Below, one piece after another: positions 27,476 to 35,812 of a stretch of DNA of 64,000 nt. The stretch is from the NCBI GenBank assembly GCA_031423015.1, contig JANPER010000019.1:1-64000 (forward strand), in the 5' to 3' direction. Each line of letters starts with the position of its first letter. The first letter of the stretch is position 1. This DNA is from DATGPD01 sp031423015. Lineage in GTDB: Bacteria > Planctomycetota > UBA1135 > UBA2386. The translations under genes and the position numbers were made by a program. The notes beneath the pieces are model-generated. The model was not told where the DNA came from. It made no database searches and was given only the letters and a program-made list of their open reading frames with translations.

Positions 27476-27592
27476 GCGTGTGTTTTCGGCAACCGAGCTG
27501 CGCGACGCAAGCCGCGACTGGTCATCGAGAAGACGAAAGCCGCGCCCCAAGCGTCAGCGCCCGTGACATGGCGCACACGCGCCGCGGGCCGT

Positions 27593-27796
27593 CACAGCGA
27601 CAAGTAGCTCAGCGCGGCAGAGCCGCAACCAACGAGAGGCGAGGGCGGCTGCATGAACGGCTCTGCCGCGAGTCGTGAGCCGTAAGACGTAAGCCCTAAG
27701 TCCAGATCGCGGTCTGACCGCGCCGCCTGTCCGAGTTCCGAGCTTATGTCTTACGGCTAACGACTTACGTCTTTCCACAGCGACAAGTAGCTCAGC
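27593..27796. repeat. dispersed structured repeat, copy 1, with flanking direct repeats
   Basis: A repeat unit of about 180 bp is bounded by two identical 21-bp direct repeats at 27593-27613 and 27776-27796 (core CGACAAGTAGCTCAGC). Inside are two inverted-repeat pairs: GCGGCAGAGCCG at 27614 with CGGCTCTGCCGC at 27658, and AGCCGTAAGACGTAAGC at 27678 with its near-perfect complement at 27742-27758. A second copy is at 40879-41055. The direct repeats look like a target-site duplication, because removing one unit restores a TGA stop immediately after the DUF5658 reading frame. It has no coding capacity and resembles a MITE or REP-type element. Confidence 0.85.
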
Positions 27797-28266
27797 AGAT
27801 AGAAATGCCAGCCGAGCAACACGGTGTAGCCGAACGTCAGGAGGCCGAGCCCAATACGGGCGGACAAGAAGTTCTTGGTCGCCGTCAAGAAGCCAACGCA
27901 CAGACCCACGCCGACCGACTTGGCCAGCAGGAACGGCCAGGGCCCATAGGTCAACAGGTGGTCCACCACCGGGTTCAACTCTTGCCCGCCATACGACAAG
28001 AACAAGAACGTGAAGTACGCATCCAGGAAGTTCAGCGCCGTCAGCCACACCACGACCAGGAGCAGGAGCGGCCCATGCTGGTCGACGTAGATGTTGGCGC
28101 GCTCGGCGACGCGCCGACCGACGGCCCGACGGCCACCAACGCAGGCGAAGCGCGAGAGCATGGGCGTCGGCGCGCGGCGCCGATCGGCGATCCGACGATG
28201 CTCGGCGCCGCGGCGATAAGGCGCAATCGGTACCGCGAGCGGCATGGCGTAGTTCCCGTCGAGCAT
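27757..28266 (-). CDS. DUF5658 family membrane protein
   Basis: The 169-residue product has a basic N-terminal region (about 1-60, with RRADR-type repeats) and four hydrophobic segments: LLLLVVVWLTALNFLDAYFTF, FLLAKSVGVGLCVGFLTA, IGLGLLTFGYTVLLGWHFYL and a first short one. The NFLDAYFTF and GGQELNPVVDHLL pattern is DUF5658-like. Function is unknown. The C terminus has been altered by the repeat inserted at 27593-27796: without it the protein would end ...LSYLSL; with it the frame runs on for WKDVSR. A second family member is at 57327-57761. Confidence 0.75.
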   Translation of the reverse strand: MLDGNYAMPLAVPIAPYRRGAEHRRIADRRRAPTPMLSRFACVGGRRAVGRRVAERANIYVDQHGPLLLLVVVWLTALNFLDAYFTFLFLSYGGQELNPVVDHLLTYGPWPFLLAKSVGVGLCVGFLTATKNFLSARIGLGLLTFGYTVLLGWHFYLLSYLSLWKDVSR

Positions 28267-28358
28267 GCTCAAGGCTAGCGTACGAGGCCGCTCTGCTGCC
28301 TGTGCGACCATGCGGTCGTCTCAGCGCGAGACGCCTACCGACCAAAGCGACTTGGCGC

Positions 28359-28838
28359 TCACCGCCGCCCGTGGTGGGGCACGTCCTGCGGCGTCGGTAG
28401 GAGCGAGCACACGTACTCCGAGCCGTCGGGAAGGCGTACCGACACCGTGTCCGCCCTCGCTTGTCGAGTTGCCTCCGCCAGTGGCCACGCGAACAACGCC
28501 GCCAGCACCGCCAGCGCGCGTTGCTCACCCGCAGAGATGGCGCGCGGCTGACCATCGGTGAACGCAGTGGTCTTGCCACTGGCCAGGAGCGTGGCGTTGT
28601 CGAGACGACCCTCGCGCATGACGTCGAGTTGCAGCGTGCCGATGTCGGCCGTCTGCGGGCGCACGAACGTCACCCGCCCGGCAACATCGAGGTCTGGGCC
28701 ATGCACCGTCACCTCGCCCTGCCATCCGTCGCGCTGCCACGGCATCGGTGCTCGTTCGCAGGCCGCGAGCATGGCCAGCACCACGGTGCCGACGACGCAG
28801 CCGATCGGGCCCGAGGCCGCCAAGAAGTGCACACCCAT
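28359..28838 (-). CDS. hypothetical lipoprotein
   Basis: The 159-residue product has a signal sequence with a lipobox ending MLAAC (about 23-27). The mature part has a small beta-rich region (WQGEVTVHGPDLDVAGRVTF, QTADIGTLQLDVMREGRL) followed by a hydrophobic ALAVLAALFAWPLAEA and VSVRLPDGSEYVC. I do not recognise the family. It is divergent from the rlmI-like gene, with 79 bp between the starts. Confidence 0.6.
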   Translation of the reverse strand: MGVHFLAASGPIGCVVGTVVLAMLAACERAPMPWQRDGWQGEVTVHGPDLDVAGRVTFVRPQTADIGTLQLDVMREGRLDNATLLASGKTTAFTDGQPRAISAGEQRALAVLAALFAWPLAEATRQARADTVSVRLPDGSEYVCSLLPTPQDVPHHGRR

Positions 28839-28917
28839 ATCGCCGAAGTATGCGCTCGCCGCGGCGACAGCACGCTTGCAACGCGGCCCGCAGCGGCGAA
28901 AACCACACCCTCAAGCC

Positions 28918-30072
28918 ATGCGCGCGCTCCCCGAAGTCAAGCTGGCCGTGCGCGTGCACGGCCGCCACCCTTGGTTCTTCAAGAAGATGGTGCGCAAGCC
29001 GGCCACCCCCCTGCACAAGGGCGGCGCGGTGACCGTGCTCGACCGCGACGGGACGCTGGTCGGCGTCGGCTTCTACAACCCGCGCAGCGAACTGGCCCTG
29101 CGCATGCTGGCGCGCACCAAGGTCGACGATGTCGATGCCTACTTGCTCGGCTTGCTCGACGCTGCCGTGGCGCTGCGTGAAGAGACCCTGCAGCTGCCGC
29201 GCGTCACCGACGCCTATCGCTTGGTGCACGCCGAAGGCGATGGGTTCCCTGGCCTGGTGATCGACCGCATCGGCGACGCGTTGGTGGCGCAGGTGTCGAC
29301 GCTCTGCATGTTCGAACGCATCGAGGCGATCGGCGAACGGCTGCGCACGCTGTACCCCAAGGCACGCTTGCTGCTCGGTGCCGACCGCGACGCGGCATCG
29401 CGCGAGGGGTTCGACGCCCCGCCCCCGGTACGGCCGCAGCAGAGCGAAGTCACCGAGCACGGCGCGCGTTTCGTGGTGATCCCTGGCCACGGCCACAAGA
29501 CCGGCTTCTTCGCCGACCAACGCGACAATCGGCAACTGGTGCGCGGCTTGGCGCGCGGCCGCCACGTGCTCGACTTGTGCTGCCACGCCGGCGGCTTCGC
29601 GGTGCACGCCGCGCTCGGCGGCGCCAAGCGCGTGCTCGCCATCGACCTCGACGAGGCCGCTGTCGCGCTCGCGGTCGACAACGCCGGGCGCAACCGAGTT
29701 GCGGTGGAAGCACGCCACGACGACGCCTTCGCCGTGTTACGCGCGGTCGCCCCGGGCGCTCACGACCTGATCGTGCTCGACCCACCGAAGTGGATCGCGG
29801 GCAAGGGCGAGTTCGAGGCTGGCTTGCCGCGCTACCTCGATCTGAATCGCAGCGCGCTAGGCAAGCTGCGCGCCGGCGGATTGTTGGTCACCTGCTCGTG
29901 CTCTGGGGTGCTGTCCCCCGAGCAATTCGAGTCGACGATCCGGCAGGCGGCCAGCCAAGCTGGCCGCGACGTACGCATCCTGTATCGGCGCGGCGCCGGT
30001 CCGGACCACCCAGTCGCCCTGGAGTGTCCGGAGACGAGCTACCTGAAGGTGTTGGTCGCGCAGGTGCGTTAG
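28918..30072 (+). CDS. class I SAM-dependent rRNA methyltransferase (RlmI-like)
   Basis: The 384-residue protein has an N-terminal PUA-like domain (VRVHGRHPWFFKKMV, GVGFYNPRSELALRML), a linker (AEGDGFPGLVIDRIGDALV) and a Rossmann methyltransferase with the SAM motif VLDLCCHAGGFAVHAA, DLDEAAVALAV, and the catalytic-loop LIVLDPPKW. The TCSCSG near residue 330 and PETSYLKVL at the C terminus are typical of RlmI-type 23S rRNA m5C methyltransferases. The ATG at 28918 matches the start of the PUA domain; the open frame extends 120 codons upstream over the divergent lipoprotein. Confidence 0.88.
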   Translation: MRALPEVKLAVRVHGRHPWFFKKMVRKPATPLHKGGAVTVLDRDGTLVGVGFYNPRSELALRMLARTKVDDVDAYLLGLLDAAVALREETLQLPRVTDAYRLVHAEGDGFPGLVIDRIGDALVAQVSTLCMFERIEAIGERLRTLYPKARLLLGADRDAASREGFDAPPPVRPQQSEVTEHGARFVVIPGHGHKTGFFADQRDNRQLVRGLARGRHVLDLCCHAGGFAVHAALGGAKRVLAIDLDEAAVALAVDNAGRNRVAVEARHDDAFAVLRAVAPGAHDLIVLDPPKWIAGKGEFEAGLPRYLDLNRSALGKLRAGGLLVTCSCSGVLSPEQFESTIRQAASQAGRDVRILYRRGAGPDHPVALECPETSYLKVLVAQVR

Positions 30073-30092
30073 CGCCCGCGCAATGGAACGCC

Positions 30093-30485
30093 CTACCAGT
30101 CGCGACCACCGCCACGGTCACCGCGGTCGCCACGGTCGCCACCACCGCGACGGCCACCGCCACCGCCGCCGCCACCGCTGAAGCCGCCACCGCCGCCACC
30201 GCCGGCGCCACCGCCGCCACCACCTGGGCGCGGCCGACGCTCTTCGGCCTCGTTGACGCGCAGACTACGACCATCAAGGTCGTAGCCATTCATGGCTTCG
30301 ATCGCCTTGCGGGCATCGTCGGCGCTTGCCATGTCGACAAACGCAAAGCCGCGCGACCGCCCGGTCTCGCGGTCCATCATCAGCTGCACAGCAGCGACCT
30401 TGCGGCCATCCAAACTGAAAGCCGCATTCAGGCTCTCTTCAGTCGTGTTGTAGGAAAGGTTGCCCACGTAGAGGCGCGTACTCAT
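30093..30485 (-). CDS. RRM-domain RNA-binding protein with Gly-rich tail
   Basis: The 130-residue protein has one RRM (1-82) with RNP2 LYVGNL and RNP1 RGFAFVDM, followed by a tail of poly-Gly tracts broken by Arg and Asp (RGG/GDRGDRG repeats) ending in RDW. Such Rbp proteins are found in cyanobacteria and planctomycetes. They bind single-stranded RNA and are often cold-regulated. The start at 30485 fits the RRM N terminus exactly. The tail repeats are low complexity at the DNA level (GGC/GGT runs) and may vary in length. Confidence 0.9.
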   Translation of the reverse strand: MSTRLYVGNLSYNTTEESLNAAFSLDGRKVAAVQLMMDRETGRSRGFAFVDMASADDARKAIEAMNGYDLDGRSLRVNEAEERRPRPGGGGGGAGGGGGGGFSGGGGGGGGRRGGGDRGDRGDRGGGRDW

Positions 30486-30936
30486 CGAACTATCTCTCTT
30501 GCTCTTTCTTGATCGGCCAGAGGCCGATGCTCGTTCACGAATCGGCCCCGAGGCCGCTGCCGCACGTGTCCGCTCGCGTTCTGGCAAGCGTGGCTTCCCA
30601 AGATGGCCGGCGGAACCGAGAGACTTCTCGCCACCGATCGGCTTTCAGGAACCACGCTCGCTCTCCCGCGAGCCGACGAATCACGCAATCAACAGACAGA
30701 ATCCTGCAAAGCCATCCGCCGCGGTCCCGAGCGACTCGGCGAGTCGCCCGCCGCGGACGGGGCGTATTGGTACCCGGCGAGGATTGCAAACTCAATAGGG
30801 TCGGGGCAATCCACGGCCGCGCCGTGACGAGGGATGCACGCCAGGCAACCCCGAGACCTCGCTACCCTAGGAGAGATCCTAGGGTCGAAACCTGGGCCTC
30901 CGGCGACCAGCGCCCAGCGTTTGCCTTCACTCGGTC
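30486..30936. other. 450-bp intergenic leader of the RRM gene
   Basis: No gene is evident. It is the upstream region of the RRM gene (minus strand) and the region downstream of pheT. A long untranslated leader is usual for cold-regulated RRM genes, so regulatory RNA structure is possible, but I see only the palindrome at 30864-30885 and a GC-rich inverted stretch near 30745-30765. Confidence 0.5.
30864..30885 (-). terminator. palindrome downstream of pheT
   Basis: ACCCTAGGA and TCCTAGGGT form a perfect 9-bp stem with a GAGA loop, 52 bp beyond the pheT stop. There is no T run on either strand. It could be a terminator-like stem or a protein-binding palindrome. Confidence 0.4.
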
Positions 30937-33339
30937 TCAGCCCCGCAGCTCCGCGCCGATCGAGCCACACTGCTCGCGCACCCGCTGCAAGAACTTCGCT
31001 TCGTCGTCGGCGGTCAGGGTGCGGTCATCGGCGCCCAACACCACGGTGAAGTTGAGGCTCTTCTTCTGGGCCGGGACGCGGTCGCCACGGTAGACCTCGA
31101 ACAGCACGACCTCGCGCACCAACTTCTTGCCGACCGCGCGCAGGAACGTGTCGACCTCGGCCACCGTCGTTGCCCGGGGGACCACCAGCGCCACGTCGAC
31201 CGGCTGGCTGGGGAACCGGGGGATCGGTGACATCACCTTCTGGACCAGGCCCGCGGCCAGCACGGCGCGCAGGTCGAGGCAGGCGATCGCGGTACTCGCC
31301 GGCACCGCGAGCTTGCGCGCCACGTCGGGATGCAACAACCCGACATAGCCGACCTCGCGGCCGCCGCTGACGATCGCGACGGTACCGCCAGGATGCACGA
31401 AGCCGCGATCGCCGACTTCCGCGCGGGTCGTCATCGCGTGCGTGCAGCCAGCGCGCGTCAACAGCGACGCCACGCCGCTACGCAGCTCGGGAAACGGCGC
31501 GGCGCCGCTGCTGCGACTCCAAGCGAACGCCAGCTCCAGGACCTCGGCGGGTAGGTTGCGTTCACCGCGCGTCTCCGGGTGATAGCCCTTGCCCAACTCC
31601 ATCAACCGCACCTCGAGTTGCGTGCGCAGGCCATCAGTCAATGCCGCCAGCAGGCTCGGCAGCACGTGGCGCCGGATCTTGCTGACCTCGGGCGCCACCG
31701 GGTTGCGCACCACGACATGCGGATACGCGTCGTCACCACAGGCCGTCAGCACCGCGTCGGGAACGAAGCTGTAGTTGTACACCTCGTGACACGACAGCTC
31801 GGTTGCCGCCCCCTTGAGCAGCGCGCGCGCGAGCCAGAGTTCTGGCTCACGGTGCGGCACCGCCAACTCGGCGACCAGCGGCACTTCGCCGATGTTGTCG
31901 TAGCGATGCATGCGGCCGACCTCTTCGATGAGGTCGTCCTCGATGGTGATGTCCTTGGTCGCACGGAACGACGGAACTCCCACCTCGAAGCGCGCGGTGT
32001 CCTGGCCGGAGTCCTCTTCGCGCACGTCGAACTCGAGACTCGTCAGGATCCGCGCGACCTCCGCGCTGGGCAACTTCTTGCCGAGCTTGAGGTCGAGGCG
32101 GGCCTGGCGCAGCGCGATGCGACGCGGCTGGTAGACGAAGCCCGCCGGGTCGACCAACGGGCCGGGTGCCCCGGGCGAGCCGATGTCGGCCAGCGCGCGC
32201 AGGAACGCGTGAATCCCGAGTTCGGCATGGGTCGGGTCGAGCGACTTCTCGAAGCGGGCGCTGCTGTCGGTGCGTAGACCCAGGCGCACGCTGGTGCGGC
32301 GGATCGTCGCCGGATGGAAGTTCGCCGACTCGAGGAACAGCGCCGTGGTGTCGCTTGCCACCATCGAATGCTCACCGCCCATCAGGCCAGCCAACGCAAC
32401 GGGCCGGTCGCCCACCGTGATCAGCAGGTCACGCGCGGCAAGCCCGCGTTCCTGCCCATCCAGCGTGCGCATCGTCTCGCCGGCGCGCGCGAAGCGCACG
32501 CGTACGCCGGCATCGACGTGGCGCAGATCGAAGGCGTGCATCGGCTGGCCGAGATCGAGCATCACGAAGTTGGTGAGGTCGACCAGGTTGTTGATCGGCC
32601 GCACGCCCACCGCGCGCAGCAGCGCCTGCAACCAAGCCGGCGACGCCTGCACGCGCAGGTTGTGTACGACGATGCCGCAGTAGCGCGGACAAGCCTGAGC
32701 GTCGTCGATCGTCACCGTGCGGGTCTCGCCGGTCTCCGGCAGCGGCACTTCGGCCGGCAGACGCAGCAGACGGCGACCGTAGATCGCCGCCAGCTCGCGC
32801 GCGACGCCGCGGTGCCCCCACAGGTCGGGACGATGGTTGATCGACTTGTTGTCGATCTCGAACACGCTGTCCTGCACCGACATGACTTCGGTGAGGGGTT
32901 TGCCGATCGTCGCGTCGGGCGGCAACACCAAGATGAAGGCCCGCTCGTCGCTGAGCTTCAGTTCGCGTTCGGAACAGATCATGCCGCACGACTCGACGCC
33001 GCGCAGCTTGGCCTTCTTCAGCGGCTTGTCGTCGCCGGGCAGCGTGACCCCGGGCACAGCGACCGCCACCTTCTGTCCCGCCGCGACGTTGCTGGCGCCG
33101 CACACGATCGTCAGCAGCTCGCCGGTGCCGACGTCGACCTTGGTGACCGACAGCTTGTCGGCGTCGGGGTGCTTGTCGCGTTGCACCACGTGGCCGACCA
33201 CGATGTGCTCGAGACCCTCGCCGAGGGTCTCGATGGCCTCCACCTCGGCCGTACTCATCGTCAGGTCATCACGAATCTGCCGCGGCGTCTTGTCGCCGAG
33301 TTCGACGTGGCGCTGCAACCAACGGAAGCTGATCTTCAC
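30937..33339 (-). CDS. pheT: phenylalanine--tRNA ligase beta subunit
   Basis: This 800-residue subunit of the heterotetrameric PheRS carries the N-terminal tRNA-binding OB domain (VVGHVVQRDKHPDADKLSVTKVD at about 45-70, VCGASNVAAGQKV), the B3/B4 editing region (INHRPDLWGHRGVARELAA, RPINNLVDLTNFVML), the B5 domain, the catalytic-like core with EVYNYSFV, and a C-terminal anticodon-binding FDX-ACB domain (IPRFPSQPVDVALVV to the end). Its ATG overlaps the pheS stop by 4 bases. Confidence 0.97.
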   Translation of the reverse strand: MKISFRWLQRHVELGDKTPRQIRDDLTMSTAEVEAIETLGEGLEHIVVGHVVQRDKHPDADKLSVTKVDVGTGELLTIVCGASNVAAGQKVAVAVPGVTLPGDDKPLKKAKLRGVESCGMICSERELKLSDERAFILVLPPDATIGKPLTEVMSVQDSVFEIDNKSINHRPDLWGHRGVARELAAIYGRRLLRLPAEVPLPETGETRTVTIDDAQACPRYCGIVVHNLRVQASPAWLQALLRAVGVRPINNLVDLTNFVMLDLGQPMHAFDLRHVDAGVRVRFARAGETMRTLDGQERGLAARDLLITVGDRPVALAGLMGGEHSMVASDTTALFLESANFHPATIRRTSVRLGLRTDSSARFEKSLDPTHAELGIHAFLRALADIGSPGAPGPLVDPAGFVYQPRRIALRQARLDLKLGKKLPSAEVARILTSLEFDVREEDSGQDTARFEVGVPSFRATKDITIEDDLIEEVGRMHRYDNIGEVPLVAELAVPHREPELWLARALLKGAATELSCHEVYNYSFVPDAVLTACGDDAYPHVVVRNPVAPEVSKIRRHVLPSLLAALTDGLRTQLEVRLMELGKGYHPETRGERNLPAEVLELAFAWSRSSGAAPFPELRSGVASLLTRAGCTHAMTTRAEVGDRGFVHPGGTVAIVSGGREVGYVGLLHPDVARKLAVPASTAIACLDLRAVLAAGLVQKVMSPIPRFPSQPVDVALVVPRATTVAEVDTFLRAVGKKLVREVVLFEVYRGDRVPAQKKSLNFTVVLGADDRTLTADDEAKFLQRVREQCGSIGAELRG

Positions 33340-34376
33340 GGCCCCACCTCGTCGAACTGGCGCAGGAAGCGCACGTCGCCGCCCATGAACAGGCGGATGT
33401 CATCGATGCCGTAGCGCATCATCACCACGCGTTGCAGGCCCATGCCAAAGGCGAAGCCGGTGTAGGTCTCGGGGTCGATGCCTCCGGCCTGCAAGACGCG
33501 CGGGTGCACCATGCCGCACGGCAAGATCTCGACCCAGCCCGAGTACTTGCACACCTTGCAGCCTTTGCCGGCGCAGAACGTGCAGTTGACGTCCAGCTCG
33601 AAGCCCGGCTCGACGAATGGGAAGAAGCCGGGTCGCTGACGAACCTTGATGTCGCGCTTCAGGATGTGGCGCAGGCACAACTTCATCGTGTAGATGAGCT
33701 GCGCCACCGAGACGCCCTTGTCCACGACCAGACCCTCCATCTGATAGAAGGTGTGCTCGTGGCTCGCGTCGACGGTTTCGGCGCGGAAGCAACGACCGGG
33801 CACGATCACCTTCAGCGGCGGCTTGAACCGCTGCATCGTCCGCACCTGCACCGGCGAAGTGTGCGTGCGCAGCAGGGTGCCATCCGCGTTCCAGAACGTG
33901 TCCTGGGTGTCGCGCGCCGGGTGATCGGGCGGGATGTTGAGGGCCTCGAAGTTGAAGAAATCGGCCTCGACCTCGGGGCCATCCTGCCAGGTGAACCCCA
34001 TCGACACGAACAGATCGACCAGCTCGTTCTGCACGATGGTGATCGGATGCAACGTGCCTCGGGGCAGCACCGGCCCCGGCTCGCTGGGGTCGAAGTCGGT
34101 GCCCGCCAGCGACGCCGACAACGCGCCGGCCGCGAAATGCGCCCGCCGCGCCTCCAGCGCCGCCTGCACTTCGACCTTCACCGCGTTGAAGGTCTTGCCG
34201 GCCTCGGGCCGCTGCTCGCGGGGCAACGACGACACCGACTTGACCAGCTCGGTGATCAGGCCCTTCTTGCCGAGCAGCCGCGTATCGACGGCGCGCAACG
34301 CCTCGAGGTCCGCCGCCGCGGCGACCTCTGCAAGCCAGCCGTCGCGATCTGGATTCATCGGCGTGTTGAACCGCAT
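33336..34376 (-). CDS. pheS: phenylalanine--tRNA ligase alpha subunit
   Basis: The 346-residue subunit has an N-terminal coiled coil (LLGKKGLITELVKSVSSLPRE) and the class II catalytic domain: PDHPARDTQDTFW, motif 2 in FRAETVDASHEHTFYQMEG, four Cys in CTFCAGKGCKVCKYSGWVE, and motif 3 in GFAFGMGLQRVVMMRYGIDD. It charges tRNA-Phe together with PheT. An ATG six codons downstream (34358) is an alternative start. Confidence 0.97.
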   Translation of the reverse strand: MRFNTPMNPDRDGWLAEVAAAADLEALRAVDTRLLGKKGLITELVKSVSSLPREQRPEAGKTFNAVKVEVQAALEARRAHFAAGALSASLAGTDFDPSEPGPVLPRGTLHPITIVQNELVDLFVSMGFTWQDGPEVEADFFNFEALNIPPDHPARDTQDTFWNADGTLLRTHTSPVQVRTMQRFKPPLKVIVPGRCFRAETVDASHEHTFYQMEGLVVDKGVSVAQLIYTMKLCLRHILKRDIKVRQRPGFFPFVEPGFELDVNCTFCAGKGCKVCKYSGWVEILPCGMVHPRVLQAGGIDPETYTGFAFGMGLQRVVMMRYGIDDIRLFMGGDVRFLRQFDEVGP

Positions 34377-34397
34377 GCGCCGCCGCGGCGCAAGCGA

Positions 34398-35057
34398 TCA
34401 GGGGCGCAAAGGAGTCGCGTTGGCGGGCGCCTCGTGCACGCTCAGCAGTCCGAGCTTGCGCCAGCCCGAGGCGAGCAACTCGGTGCGCGCCGCGCAGACC
34501 GGTCGATCGTCGGACGCGAGATCCTTGACCGGCACGTCCTCCTTCCACCCGGCAAACCACGCCGCCGACGAGAACGGGTCACGGTTGCCGAGGGTCGCGA
34601 GGAGCGCCGAGCGCACCTCGCTCGGCGTCTGCAGGGGGCGCTGGTCGTAGCGATCTGCAAACACCTTCCCATGCCGTTGCCATGCCCGATTGAGCTGCTT
34701 GGCGAAGCGGATCAACAGACCCTGGAGCCCACGCGACAAGCTGTCGCGACCGCGCGCCTCGACGATGAGAATCACCTGCTCGTCGCGCAGCCCGTAGTGC
34801 ACGACGCGAAAGCCAGGGCGTTCGCAGCCGCGGATACATGCTGACTGCACCACCGCGTGCTCTCGGTTTCGGCGCAGATGCGGCAGGGCCGGCAGCAACT
34901 TGATCGTGATCAGCAGGGGGAACTTGGCGGCGAACTCAGCGCGCGCCAGGTGCGATACGCCGGCGAATTCGCCGTTGGGCTTCCGTCCGGCGCCGGGCCG
35001 TCGTCCACCCCGGTTGTCGGGGAACGGCTTGGCTGTGGGCAAAGGCTTGGTGGCCAT
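34398..35057 (-). CDS. RAYT/Y1-transposase-like protein lacking the HUH histidines
   Basis: The 219-residue protein resembles REP-associated tyrosine transposases: a basic RRPGAGRKP N-terminal motif, FPLLITIKLLPALPHLRR, IRGCERPGFRVVHYGLRD, then SLSRGLQGLLIRFAKQLNRA and HGKVFADRYDQRPLQTP with the candidate catalytic Tyr. At the site where active members read HxH (for example DHVHLIVEA) this protein reads EQVILIVEA, so both metal-binding histidines are replaced (Gln and Ile). It therefore cannot use the standard HUH nickase chemistry and is either decayed or repurposed as a binding protein. It sits between rplT and pheS in the same direction, an unusual insertion into this conserved cluster. 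Confidence 0.7.
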   Translation of the reverse strand: MATKPLPTAKPFPDNRGGRRPGAGRKPNGEFAGVSHLARAEFAAKFPLLITIKLLPALPHLRRNREHAVVQSACIRGCERPGFRVVHYGLRDEQVILIVEARGRDSLSRGLQGLLIRFAKQLNRAWQRHGKVFADRYDQRPLQTPSEVRSALLATLGNRDPFSSAAWFAGWKEDVPVKDLASDDRPVCAARTELLASGWRKLGLLSVHEAPANATPLRP

Positions 35058-35116
35058 GCGGTTCACTTTCCACGCCGTGCGAGTCGCACTGGCGGCCTCA
35101 CTCGACCAAGCAGGTC

Positions 35117-35473
35117 TCAGCCGGCGAACGCGGCGTTCGCCTTCTCGCAGATCTGATCGAACGCCGCCGGATCGTGAATCGCCAGCTCGGACAGCTCCTT
35201 GCGATTCAGCAGGATGCCGGCGCGGGTGACGCCGCAGATGAAGCGGCTGTACATCAGCCCGCGGGACCGCACCGCGGCGGTGATGCGGGTGATCCAGAGG
35301 CGACGGAAGTCGCGCTTCTTGGCGCGGCGACCGGCGAACGCGAACACGTCCGCGCGCATCGTGACTTCCTTGGCCGTCCGATACAGACGACCTCGGCCGC
35401 CGCGAAAGCCCTTGGCCCGCTTGAGAATACGATTGCGACGTTGACGTGTCGCGGGTCCGTTGGTGGCGCGCAT
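35117..35473 (-). CDS. rplT: 50S ribosomal protein L20
   Basis: The 118-residue protein matches L20 throughout: RQRRNRILKRAKGFRGGRG at the N terminus, YRTAKEVTMRA, KKRDFRRLWITRITAAVRSRG, and YSRFICGVTRAGILLNRKELSELA. It binds 23S rRNA early in 50S assembly and represses its own operon in other bacteria. It follows rpmI by 21 bp. Confidence 0.98.
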   Translation of the reverse strand: MRATNGPATRQRRNRILKRAKGFRGGRGRLYRTAKEVTMRADVFAFAGRRAKKRDFRRLWITRITAAVRSRGLMYSRFICGVTRAGILLNRKELSELAIHDPAAFDQICEKANAAFAG

Positions 35474-35494
35474 CGATCTAGTTCCTTATCAAGC

Positions 35495-35692
35495 TCACGC
35501 GTTGCGCAGGGCTTCGGCCATCTGCTTGCCGATCGCGCCCCCTTGGATGACACCCTTGCGCAGCTGTCGCTTGCGCTTGGCCGACCGCCGCACCAGCATG
35601 TGCGAGGTGAAGGCTTGGTGGCGCTTGACCTTACCGGTCTTGGTCAGCTTCATGCGCTTGCGCACGGCCTTCTTGGTCTTCTGCTTGGTCAT
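35495..35692 (-). CDS. rpmI: 50S ribosomal protein L35
   Basis: This is a 65-residue basic protein beginning MTKQKTKKAVRKRMKLTKTG and containing KVKRHQAFTSHMLVRRSAKR, the L35 signature. The start is the ATG at 35692; the open frame extends far upstream without homology. infC, which normally precedes rpmI, is absent: the DNA upstream holds a divergent membrane protein gene. Confidence 0.96.
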   Translation of the reverse strand: MTKQKTKKAVRKRMKLTKTGKVKRHQAFTSHMLVRRSAKRKRQLRKGVIQGGAIGKQMAEALRNA

Positions 35693-35812
35693 GGCAACGC
35701 GTCTTTTCGGGGGCGGGGAAGGTAACGAGCCCGCGAGGCGCGAGCAAGGCCGCGGCGACAAAACTTCGGCCCGCGCTTGCGCCGACCCGCGCGCGCTTGC
35801 ACGCTCGCGCGC

